From: Flavobacteriales bacterium CG18_big_fil_WC_8_21_14_2_50_32_9
GTDB lineage: Bacteria; Bacteroidota; Bacteroidia; Flavobacteriales_E; Vicingaceae
Assembly (NCBI GenBank): GCA_002770955.1
Contig: PCUH01000010.1
Span: 14,766-20,988 of the forward strand
Length of the DNA: 6,223 nt
Direction of reading: 5' to 3'
Below are positions 1 to 5,274 of this stretch, piece by piece (the first letter of the stretch is position 1; the number at the start of each line of letters is the position of its first letter). The notes under the pieces were generated by a model. That model did no database searches. It worked only from the letters and a program-made list of their open reading frames with translations, and was not told the origin of the DNA. A program made the translations under genes and the position numbers.

Positions 1-7
1 CAAGCTA

Positions 8-86
8 TTTTTGTTGGTATCAAGGCAAAATTTTCAAGCATAACCGTAGCTACGGTTTAAAATTTTAACGCAGATAACGGCAAAAA
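8..86. repeat. Nested palindromic repeat A (long imperfect hairpin)
   Basis: Three stems are nested around one centre. The outer arms, 8-21 and 73-86, pair over 14 positions with one mismatch and two G-T wobbles. The middle arms are both AAAATTTT, at 27-34 and 59-66. The apex is a perfect 16-base palindrome, AACCGTAGCTACGGTT, at 42-57. Between the middle and apical stems the left side has an unpaired CAAGCAT (35-41), while the right side has a single base. No reading frame of note crosses it. I see this as an intergenic repeat or structured RNA; it could also end transcription of a gene lying before the window, but no clean U-run follows. The element may extend left of base 1. Confidence 0.6.
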
Positions 87-110
87 GAGTAAGTCAAAAA
101 TTCGGAAAGC

Positions 111-187
111 TAAGTGAATTGAGTATATTACTTATATCGTAGAAAATTCATGAACCGAGCTTGCGAGTTCAACGAAGTTAATTTTCT
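111..187. repeat. Nested palindromic repeat B, related to repeat A
   Basis: A small stem, TAAGTGA (111-117) with TTACTTA (128-134), is followed by a larger hairpin. The outer arms of that hairpin, AGAAAATT (141-148) and AATTTTCT (180-187), are perfect. The inner arms TGAAC (151-155) and GTTCA (167-171) enclose an 11-base loop. The core resembles repeat A in the same orientation: A reads CAT-AACCG-T-AGCT and B reads CAT-GAACCG-AGCT, both just after an AAAATT stem. The two are probably diverged members of one repeat family. No coding function is visible. Confidence 0.5.
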
Positions 188-243
188 GGGTTAACACACA
201 TATTGTGATAAGTTCTGTACCTAATTCATTTTTTAAGTTCATA

Positions 244-293
244 TTAACATTTAAGTTGAGTAGGTTTAACAAGGGCTTAACATTTATTTAATC
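244..293 (+). promoter_or_regulatory. Phased TTAACA direct repeats, possible OmpR-type operator
   Basis: TTAACA occurs at 244-249, 266-271 and 277-282, and a degenerate TTAAT at 288-292. The start-to-start spacings are 22, 11 and 11 bases, one or two helical turns. The best pair is TTAACA-N5-TTAACA at 266-282. OmpR/PhoB-family regulators are known to bind head-to-tail repeats spaced about 11 bp, and Bacillus PhoP boxes are TTAACA-like. The array lies just upstream of the expected -33 region of the response regulator gene, so autoregulation is a reasonable inference. In DNA this AT-rich, chance occurrence cannot be excluded. Confidence 0.35.
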
Positions 294-313
294 TGTTTAA
301 AATAAGTGGTTTC

Positions 314-321
314 TAACTTTG
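314..321 (+). promoter_or_regulatory. Candidate -7 promoter element of the response regulator gene
   Basis: TAACTTTG matches the Bacteroidota -7 consensus TAnnTTTG exactly. Transcription would start near 328, leaving about 17 bases before the ATG at 345. No TTTG -33 box lies 17-23 bases upstream, which would fit a promoter that needs an activator bound at the adjacent repeats. Confidence 0.4.
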
Positions 322-344
322 AAAGATTAAGTTAAACTATTTTT

Positions 345-1013
345 ATGTCAACCTCAATAGGTATTTTAAGTGCTGATTTTGATTCGTTTGCTCCCATATC
401 TTTTTTATTTGAGCAAAATGGTTTTAGGATAATAAATATTAATGCTCAACATGTAGATTTAGAAGTGTTGATACCTAATTTACCTGAAATACTTTTGTTG
501 GACTTAAACTTAGGAAATTTTGATGGTATTGAAATTTGTGAACGAATTAGAGAAAAGAAAAATAATATTATAGTTATTTGTTCTAATGAAATAGAAGAAT
601 ATATACAAATAGCAGCTTTTAATGCTGGAGCTGATGACTTTACTTCCAAAAATATTAATCCTCATTTGCTACTTAGGAAAATCAATGCGATGTTAAAGCG
701 AATGCCTAAAAATTTTAGTCTCAATAGTCATTCTATTCATCATTCATCAATTAAAATAAACAGAGAAAGTTATTTGGTTAATACTGGAGAGGAGGATATA
801 AGTCTTCAAAAAAAGCAATTTGAATTGTTATTTCTTTTAGTGAGTAATCCCAAAAAGGTATTTACTAGAGATGAATTGTATCAAACCGTTTGGGAAAACA
901 AAGAAATAACTAATCCAAGAATAATTGATGTTCATATTCGCAAATTAAGAGAGAAAATAGGTGAAGACCTTATTATTACTGTAAAAGGAAATGGTTATAA
1001 AATTGCAAGTTAG
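345..1013 (+). CDS. OmpR/PhoB-family response regulator, orphan, atypical receiver
   Basis: This is a two-domain transcription factor of 222 residues. The receiver domain covers about residues 4-118: phosphoacceptor Asp53 in LLLDLNLGNFDG, Ser80 at the switch Ser/Thr position and Lys102 as the conserved lysine. A winged-helix Trans_Reg_C domain covers about 130-222, with FELLFLL (159-165), TRDELYQTVW (174-183), recognition helix IIDVHIRKLREKI (193-205) and wing TVKGNGYKI (212-220). The receiver is unusual. Aligned without gaps to PhoB, whose phosphoacceptor is also Asp53, the acidic pair Glu9-Asp10 becomes Ser9-Ala10, with only Asp11 next to it. The usual Lys-Pro is Lys102-Asn103. No histidine kinase gene is adjacent, although genes before the window are unseen. 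Family assignment is secure, but the signal and target genes are unknown. The ATG at 345 fits the candidate -7 box, and the TAG stop overlaps the next repeat. Confidence 0.93.
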   Translation: MSTSIGILSADFDSFAPISFLFEQNGFRIININAQHVDLEVLIPNLPEILLLDLNLGNFDGIEICERIREKKNNIIVICSNEIEEYIQIAAFNAGADDFTSKNINPHLLLRKINAMLKRMPKNFSLNSHSIHHSSIKINRESYLVNTGEEDISLQKKQFELLFLLVSNPKKVFTRDELYQTVWENKEITNPRIIDVHIRKLREKIGEDLIITVKGNGYKIAS

Positions 1014-1134
1014 AGTTTGTCCATAATGTCCGATATCTTCGTTATTCTCGAACTTCAAATCAGTCATGTACTTCAGTACACTCTTGATTATCAGTTCATC
1101 GAAACCTCGATCTCGAACATTATGGACAAACTCT
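1012..1134. repeat. Long nested hairpin repeat C abutting the response regulator stop
   Basis: The outer arms are a perfect 18-bp inverted repeat, AGAGTTTGTCCATAATGT at 1012-1029 and its complement at 1117-1134. Inside, further short stems share the same centre: TTCG (1038-1041) with CGAA (1100-1103), GAACT (1050-1054) with AGTTC (1093-1097), and AATCA (1058-1062) with TGATT (1085-1089). The apex is TGTAC-TTCA-GTACA (1067-1080). The left arm begins inside the TAG stop codon (1011-1013), so the element joins the gene end directly. It could act as a 3' end or terminator structure, but no U-run follows it. The build is that of a dispersed palindromic (REP-like) repeat; I cannot confirm other genomic copies from this window. 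Confidence 0.65.
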
Positions 1135-1144
1135 CGACTAAATG

Positions 1145-1173
1145 GACAAACTCTAATCTAAATAGAGTTTGTC
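1145..1173. repeat. Second hairpin made from extra copies of the repeat C arm
   Basis: GACAAACTCTA (1145-1155) and TAGAGTTTGTC (1163-1173) form a perfect 11-bp stem with a 7-base loop. The left arm repeats ATGGACAAACTCT from the right arm of repeat C (1122-1134) at 1142-1154, exactly 20 bases later. The right arm is a further inverted copy. The motif AGAGTTTGTC thus occurs four times in 162 bases, two in each orientation. A moderately T-rich stretch follows, without a U-run. A terminator role is possible but not shown. Confidence 0.6.
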
Positions 1174-1221
1174 TCTTACACCCTCTTGCTTTTATTCAAA
1201 TCTCAACTTATAAATTAATAG

Positions 1222-1229
1222 TATTTTTG
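1222..1229 (+). promoter_or_regulatory. Candidate -7 promoter element of the purD operon
   Basis: TATTTTTG fits TAnnTTTG and would start transcription near 1236, about 16 bases before the purD ATG. No TTTG -33 box is seen at the usual distance. It lies downstream of the two hairpin repeats, so they would not be part of the purD leader if this promoter is used. Confidence 0.4.
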
Positions 1230-1251
1230 TGGTTTATTTAACTACACAAAA

Positions 1252-2547
1252 ATGAATGTACTTATCATAGGTTCAGGAGGAAGAGAGCATGCCTTTACAT
1301 GGAAAATAAATCAAAGTAAAAAATTATCAAAGTTGTATGTAGCACCTGGCAATGCTGGAACTTCGCTTATAGCAACAAATGTTGCTATTCATCCTACTGA
1401 TTTCGATGCCATTAAAAAATTGGTGTTAGAAAAAAATATAGAATTAGTAATTGTTGGTCCAGAAGACCCCTTGGTTGAAGGAATTCATGACTTTTTTTTA
1501 GCTGATGAACAGTTAAAAAGTATTGGAATAATTGGTCCCAAAAAAGATGGTGCTCAATTGGAGGGTAGTAAAGAATTTTCTAAGAAATTCATGGTTAAAA
1601 ACAACATTCCAACAGCTAAATATGCCGCTTTTACAGTAGAAACATTACAAGATGGTTTTCATTTTTTAGAAAGTCTTCAACCTCCTTTTGTGTTGAAAGC
1701 AGATGGATTGGCAGCTGGAAAAGGTGTCGTGATTTTAGATGATTTGCAAGCAGCAAAAAATGAACTTACTGAAATGCTGACCAATAAAAAATTTGGAGCA
1801 GCATCAACCAAAGTAGTTATCGAAGAATTTTTGCATGGCATAGAGCTAAGTGTATTTGTTCTTACCGATGGAAATAGTTACAAAATTTTGCCATCAGCAA
1901 AAGATTACAAACGGATTGGAGAAGGAGATACAGGGTTAAACACAGGTGGTATGGGAGCTATATCTCCTGTTCCTTTTGCAGACGATGCGTTTATAAAAAA
2001 AGTTGAAGAACAAATAGTTAAACCAACAATAACAGGCTTAAAAAAACAAGGTATTGATTATAAAGGATTTATTTTTATTGGATTGATGAACAACAATGGA
2101 AATCCTTATGTGATAGAATACAATGTGCGGATGGGTGATCCTGAAACAGAAGTAGTTATCCCAAGAATCGAATCAGATTTGTTAGATTTATTTGAAGGTG
2201 TTGCTCATCAAACATTGCACGAAAAAGAAATCAAAATAAGTGATAAGACAGCAACAACAGTGATGTTAGTTTCGGGCGGCTATCCAGAAGATTACGAAAA
2301 AGGCAAAGAAATATCTAATTTAGAAAACATAGCAAATAGCTTGATTTTTCATGCAGGAACTAAGTTAGAAAATAATAAAGTGGTTACCAACGGAGGTAGA
2401 GTAATTGCTGTTACTTCTCTAGCAAATTCTATAGAAGAAGCACTTCAAATTTCTTTTGACAATGCCAAAAACATTGATTTTGAAAACAAATATTACCGAA
2501 AAGATATTGGCAAAGATTTACTTAATTTCGTAGAGAAACAATGTTGA
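1252..2547 (+). CDS. purD: Phosphoribosylamine--glycine ligase (GARS)
   Basis: PurD joins glycine to 5-phosphoribosylamine using ATP, giving glycinamide ribonucleotide, the second step of de novo purine synthesis in the cytoplasm. The protein has 431 residues, the normal length for a single-domain bacterial PurD (no PurM or PurN fusion). Visible signatures are the N-terminal GSGGREHA (7-14), APGNAGT (31-37) and VGPEDPL (68-74), followed by the ATP-grasp core with LKADGLAAGKGVV, GGMGAISP (232-239) and EYNVRMGDPETE (289-300). The last holds the metal- and nucleotide-binding acidic residues. The C-terminal PurD domain, including SGGYPEDYEKGKEI, is complete. The ATG is chosen because the beta-strand MNVLIIGSGG starts at the usual point. 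It leads a tight operon; the next gene starts 4 bases after its stop. No PurR-like operator or riboswitch was recognised upstream. Confidence 0.97.
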   Translation: MNVLIIGSGGREHAFTWKINQSKKLSKLYVAPGNAGTSLIATNVAIHPTDFDAIKKLVLEKNIELVIVGPEDPLVEGIHDFFLADEQLKSIGIIGPKKDGAQLEGSKEFSKKFMVKNNIPTAKYAAFTVETLQDGFHFLESLQPPFVLKADGLAAGKGVVILDDLQAAKNELTEMLTNKKFGAASTKVVIEEFLHGIELSVFVLTDGNSYKILPSAKDYKRIGEGDTGLNTGGMGAISPVPFADDAFIKKVEEQIVKPTITGLKKQGIDYKGFIFIGLMNNNGNPYVIEYNVRMGDPETEVVIPRIESDLLDLFEGVAHQTLHEKEIKISDKTATTVMLVSGGYPEDYEKGKEISNLENIANSLIFHAGTKLENNKVVTNGGRVIAVTSLANSIEEALQISFDNAKNIDFENKYYRKDIGKDLLNFVEKQC

Positions 2548-2551
2548 TATT

Positions 2552-3184
2552 ATGCGTAGAATTCTAACTATTTTTATTTTATTTTTAGCTGTAAATGGAT
2601 TTTCACAAACCTTTAAATCAGGATTGCTTTTTGGTGTAAGTGCAGCTCAAGTTGAAGGAGATGGTTATGGAGGCTATAATAAGGCTGGAGTAATTTTGGG
2701 AGGTTTTACAAATACTGAATTTTCTAAAAAAATTTCTCTGCAATTTGAAATTGCATACATTGGAAAAGGAGCCAGAAAAGTACCAAAACCTGATAAAGGC
2801 GACTTAAGGTCTTTCAACCTTCGGTTAAATTACATTGAAATTCCATTGGCACTTCGCTATCATTTCAAAAAATTTCATTTTGAGTTAGGCCTCTATTATG
2901 GGTATTTACTAAATATTAAGGCAGAAGATCAATTTGGAGAAATAGATTTTCAAAACCAGCCATATCCATTTAAAAAACATGATTTTGGAGGTTTAATTGG
3001 TCTGCAATATGAATTTATTCACAATTGGTTTTTTAATGTGCGATCCAAAAACTCATTAATTCCTACTCGAGATTTTAATAACCTTGACCAAAACATAGGT
3101 ATTTTAAATAAAACATTTAACAGAGGGTGGTACAATGTAGATTTGAATTTTACTGTTCGATACCAATTTGGAGCTAAAAACTAA
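2552..3184 (+). CDS. Outer-membrane beta-barrel protein (PF13568/PorT-like type)
   Basis: This is a 210-residue protein with a Sec signal peptide, MRRILTIFILFLAVNGFS, probably cleaved after Ser18 (FS-Q, a common Bacteroidota pattern). The mature part alternates hydrophobic and polar residues in amphipathic strands, for example KISLQFEIAYIG, LNYIEIPLALRYHF, FHFELGLYYGYLL and FGGLIGLQYEF. It ends in a strand, VDLNFTVRYQF, three residues before the C-terminus. The opening FKSGLLFGVSAAQVEGDG and the NKAGVILGGF segment are typical of the Bacteroidota porin-family barrels labelled OMP_b-brl_2. It is predicted to form a small barrel of about eight strands in the outer membrane. Many relatives are annotated as PorT family, but I see nothing proving it is the T9SS component PorT itself, so no symbol is given. 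It sits 4 bases after purD and 6 bases before ubiX, and is probably co-transcribed with both. Confidence 0.85.
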   Translation: MRRILTIFILFLAVNGFSQTFKSGLLFGVSAAQVEGDGYGGYNKAGVILGGFTNTEFSKKISLQFEIAYIGKGARKVPKPDKGDLRSFNLRLNYIEIPLALRYHFKKFHFELGLYYGYLLNIKAEDQFGEIDFQNQPYPFKKHDFGGLIGLQYEFIHNWFFNVRSKNSLIPTRDFNNLDQNIGILNKTFNRGWYNVDLNFTVRYQFGAKN

Positions 3185-3190
3185 GATTCA

Positions 3191-3748
3191 ATGAATAAAA
3201 GAAAAATTATTGTTGCAGTTACTGGTGCCTCAGGATCTATTTATGCAAAATTAGTACTCGATTTTTTAGCATTGCAACAAGAAATTGAAGTGGGAGTTCT
3301 GTTTTCTGATAATGCTAAAATTGTTTGGAAACATGAATTAGAAAATGAAACATATAAAAATTATTCTTTTTCATTTTATGATAAAACTGATTTTAATGCT
3401 CCTTTTGCATCAGGTTCAGCAAAGTATGATACTATGATAGTGATTCCTTGTTCTATGGGAACATTGGGAAGAATTGCTCATGGAATATCCAATGATTTAC
3501 TTACTCGTGCTGCAGATGTAATTCTGAAAGAAAGAAGAAAATTAATTTTAGTTGCTCGAGAAACCCCATATAATCTCATTCATATCAACAACATGAAAAT
3601 TGTAACAGAAGCTGGAGGCATAATTTGTCCTGCAACGCCTTCTTTTTATAGTCAACCCAAAACTATTGAAGCAGTAGCCAAAACTGTTGTTGATAGAGTG
3701 ATTGACTTAATTGATTTAGACAATAAATCCTATCGCTGGGGAGAATAA
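3191..3748 (+). CDS. ubiX: UbiX family flavin prenyltransferase
   Basis: UbiX attaches a dimethylallyl group to reduced FMN, making prenylated FMN, the cofactor of UbiD-type decarboxylases. The 185-residue length is usual. The FMN-binding start VTGASGS (10-16) is present, as is the family block PCSMGTLGRIAHGISNDLLTR (86-106). Residues equivalent to those studied in Pseudomonas UbiX all appear at a constant offset of 16: Arg106, Lys113, Arg123, Glu124, Tyr153 and Arg169. A glutamate for the early active-site position is available at 49 or 51, and Trp183 lies near the end. By sequence it should be active. It is the last gene of the purD operon, and its stop lies 8 bases from the stop of the convergent protease gene. 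No UbiD partner is in the window, so the pathway it serves (for example menaquinone or aromatic acid metabolism) cannot be told. Confidence 0.96.
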   Translation: MNKRKIIVAVTGASGSIYAKLVLDFLALQQEIEVGVLFSDNAKIVWKHELENETYKNYSFSFYDKTDFNAPFASGSAKYDTMIVIPCSMGTLGRIAHGISNDLLTRAADVILKERRKLILVARETPYNLIHINNMKIVTEAGGIICPATPSFYSQPKTIEAVAKTVVDRVIDLIDLDNKSYRWGE

Positions 3749-3756
3749 CATTAAGT

Positions 3757-3978
3757 TTATTGTATTATTATTTTCTCTGTTATTGATAAAGTATTAGACT
3801 GAATTGATATAAAATAAATACCTTGTTTATTTATTTGATATTGGTTATCACCAATAATAATGGGTTGGATTTGCTCTCCCAAACTATTATAAAAAGTAAT
3901 TTTTAAATCCATATTCTTTAAAGAAGAAATATTGATAATTCCATTGGTTGGATTCGGATAAATGGAAATAGTATTAGG
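3757..3978 (-). other. T9SS type A C-terminal sorting domain of the metalloprotease
   Basis: The last roughly 72 residues run from NTISIYPNPTNGIINIS through FYNSLGEQI and KQGIYFISI to the end SITEKIIIQ. This is the usual Por secretion tail pattern: YPNP-NG, then an NxxG turn, then GxYFI, then a KIIIQ-type end. It would direct the protein through the T9SS for release or surface attachment. It is out of frame with the signal peptide because of the frameshift upstream. Confidence 0.85.
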
Positions 3979-5093
3979 TTGATTATTTTCTGTTAATCCA
4001 ACAACACAATTAGATAGTGCTGGCGAATTTAATAGACCTATCCTTTCGTTTTCCAAAACGCTTCTCATAATAAGAGTTTGTCCTTGAGTAAAGCTGTTTT
4101 GACAATCTTGGTCTGAATAATCCATATAATTTTCAACCATATCGGGCAAATCTCCCACAACTGGAATAGCATCGGTACAAGAATTTCTTGATGTGTTACA
4201 GCCTTGTTGAGATTGATCGCAATTGGGGTGTCTATTAATCCATCGTCATCACCGCAAATACTACCGAATAAACCTCCAAATGTATTTTCTGCTGTATGTC
4301 TAACGCCTAAATAATGCCCAACTTCATGGGTTACTGTTCTGCCATTGACTACCATATTTGATATAGCTGTAGGATTGTTTCTGCCAAAAGCACTGTATTG
4401 AATAATTGCACCATCAGTTAATTCTGGAGGAATAGAATTTGCAGGCCAATTAGAAAGACCAGCTGGTGGAGTTGCAATTCCAAGAAGAGAAGGTGTACTT
4501 CCTCCATTAATGTCTCCTACCCAAATATTCAGATATTCAGAAGTATTCCATGCATCGGAACCACCTTGACTAGTATTTTGAATTTTAGCAATAGAACTCA
4601 TGTTAGGTATAAAACCTCCTCCAAAAGTTACAGTTGTAGGAACTCTAATAATTCCATTAGTTGGATTTCCATTTGGATCAACACAAGCTAATTCAAATTG
4701 GATTTGTGCATTACCAACAATAGGTATAAAAGATGGACGAAGGTTATTGGTATCAGCATTCATTCTGCCAAAATCTTCATTTAAAACAGCAATTTGTTCT
4801 AACAAAACACTATCATCTAAATTTTGTTGAGGCACACTTGTATTCCAAACTACATGAAAAACTACAGGAATTGTGTAAATGGTTTTGTTATTATTAGCCT
4901 GTTTAGTGTTTGCCTCTGTAACCCTTTGATGATAAATAACATCAACTTGTTGTTTATAATTAGGGTTTTGTTGGTTTAAAAATTCTATAGCATGATTAAA
5001 CCCACATTGTTCAGTTGATTGTTGTGCAGAAGTAGTTGTAGAAAATACAATTACCAAACAAAATGTGGTAAAAAGGGTAGATAAATTATTCAT
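3757..5093 (-). pseudogene. Secreted M43 (pappalysin-like) zinc metalloprotease, frameshifted, T9SS cargo
   Basis: Two overlapping frames, 5093 down to 4065 and 4200 down to 3757, are halves of one gene. The first half has a signal peptide (MNN...TTTSA, cut near Ala23) and a prosegment starting QCGFNHAIEFL. It continues with the strand TIPVVFHVVW and the zinc site HEVGHYLGVRH at residues 256-266 (HExxHxxGxxH). It then has CGDDDGLIDTP, and runs out of frame after Lys297. The second half resumes with CNTSRNSCTDAIP and NYMDY (the Met-turn; Met codon 4123-4125). It ends with a T9SS type A sorting domain, IYPNPTNGIINIS to the C-terminus. The break is at about 4201-4203: one missing base, most simply a G of the minus-strand run (AAGGCTGT for AAGGGCTGT), which would restore Asn-Lys-Gly-Cys-Asn and a 445-residue protein. 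As written, the first frame ends in an unrelated tail lacking Met-turn and secretion signal. This is either a true inactivation or a sequencing error. An intact product would be an exported endopeptidase. Confidence 0.88.
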
Positions 5094-5134
5094 GGTTGAG
5101 TTATTATAATTTTTTAAGATTTAAATTTCGATTT

Positions 5135-5166
5135 CAAATTTAAAAAAAGAATGATGATAATCCAAA
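5135..5166 (-). promoter_or_regulatory. Bacteroidota-type promoter of the metalloprotease gene
   Basis: Read on the minus strand, TTTG (5166-5163), a 20-base spacer and TAAATTTG (5142-5135) match the Bacteroidota consensus TTTG-N19-21-TAnnTTTG. Transcription would begin near 5128, giving an A/T-rich leader of about 35 bases before the ATG at 5093. It is the best promoter match in the window. Confidence 0.65.
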
Positions 5167-5218
5167 AATAGAATTTTATTATCCGTTAATTCTTGTATTG
5201 CTAAATTTTTGGATTAAA

Positions 5219-5250
5219 AAAAAGCGACTGCCATGCAACAATCGCTTTTT
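5219..5250 (-). terminator. Rho-independent terminator of the repeat-containing T9SS protein gene
   Basis: A perfect 9-bp stem is formed by AAAAAGCGA (5219-5227) and TCGCTTTTT (5242-5250), with a 14-base loop. On the minus strand the stem ends in a run of eight T residues (5223-5216). It begins 24 bases after the stop codon at 5275-5277. The adjacent protease promoter lies just beyond it, so the two minus-strand genes are transcribed separately. On the plus strand the stem ends in only five T residues, so a bidirectional role is less likely. Confidence 0.85.
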
Positions 5251-5274
5251 ATAGTTCATATTAAAATCAACCTT

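Larger units (their letters stand above)
188..344 (+). other. AT-rich leader without genes, upstream of the response regulator
   Basis: This stretch completes the gene-free first 344 bases. It holds a short palindrome, CACA-TAT-TGTG, at 197-207. It also holds TTTAAGTT twice (232-239 and 250-257) and several TTAAC repeats, listed separately. A possible -7 box lies close to the response regulator start. No ORF, tRNA or other known RNA was recognised. Confidence 0.5.

Noticed and set aside
1..200. CRISPR-like repeat array
   Set aside because: The two elements differ in sequence and length, have no regular spacers, and there are no cas genes.
446..649. Minus-strand ORF inside the response regulator gene
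   Set aside because: It is antisense to the well-conserved receiver domain and has no domain, leader or promoter of its own.
1017..1241. 74-residue plus-strand ORF between the response regulator and purD
   Set aside because: It is read through the two hairpin repeats, has no recognisable domain, and its composition follows the palindromes; it is a by-product of the repeat.
1012..1251. A riboswitch (purine or ZTP type) controlling purD
   Set aside because: No known aptamer core was recognised, the stems are long palindromes of repeat type, and the candidate purD promoter lies downstream of them.
2552..3184. Naming the barrel protein PorT
   Set aside because: The fold family fits, but no PorT-specific feature or T9SS gene neighbour is seen, so the symbol would overstate the evidence.
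3741..3777. Possible bidirectional terminator between ubiX and the protease gene
   Set aside because: GAGAATAA and TTATTTTCTC pair only with a two-base bulge and few G-C pairs, and both arms overlap coding ends; too weak to call.
4195..4210. Programmed -1 frameshifting in the protease gene
   Set aside because: The site has no X-XXY-YYZ heptamer and secreted M43 proteases are not known to use it; a base loss is simpler.
4600..4830. Plus-strand ORF inside the metalloprotease gene
   Set aside because: It is the complement of conserved M43 protease sequence, with no independent support.
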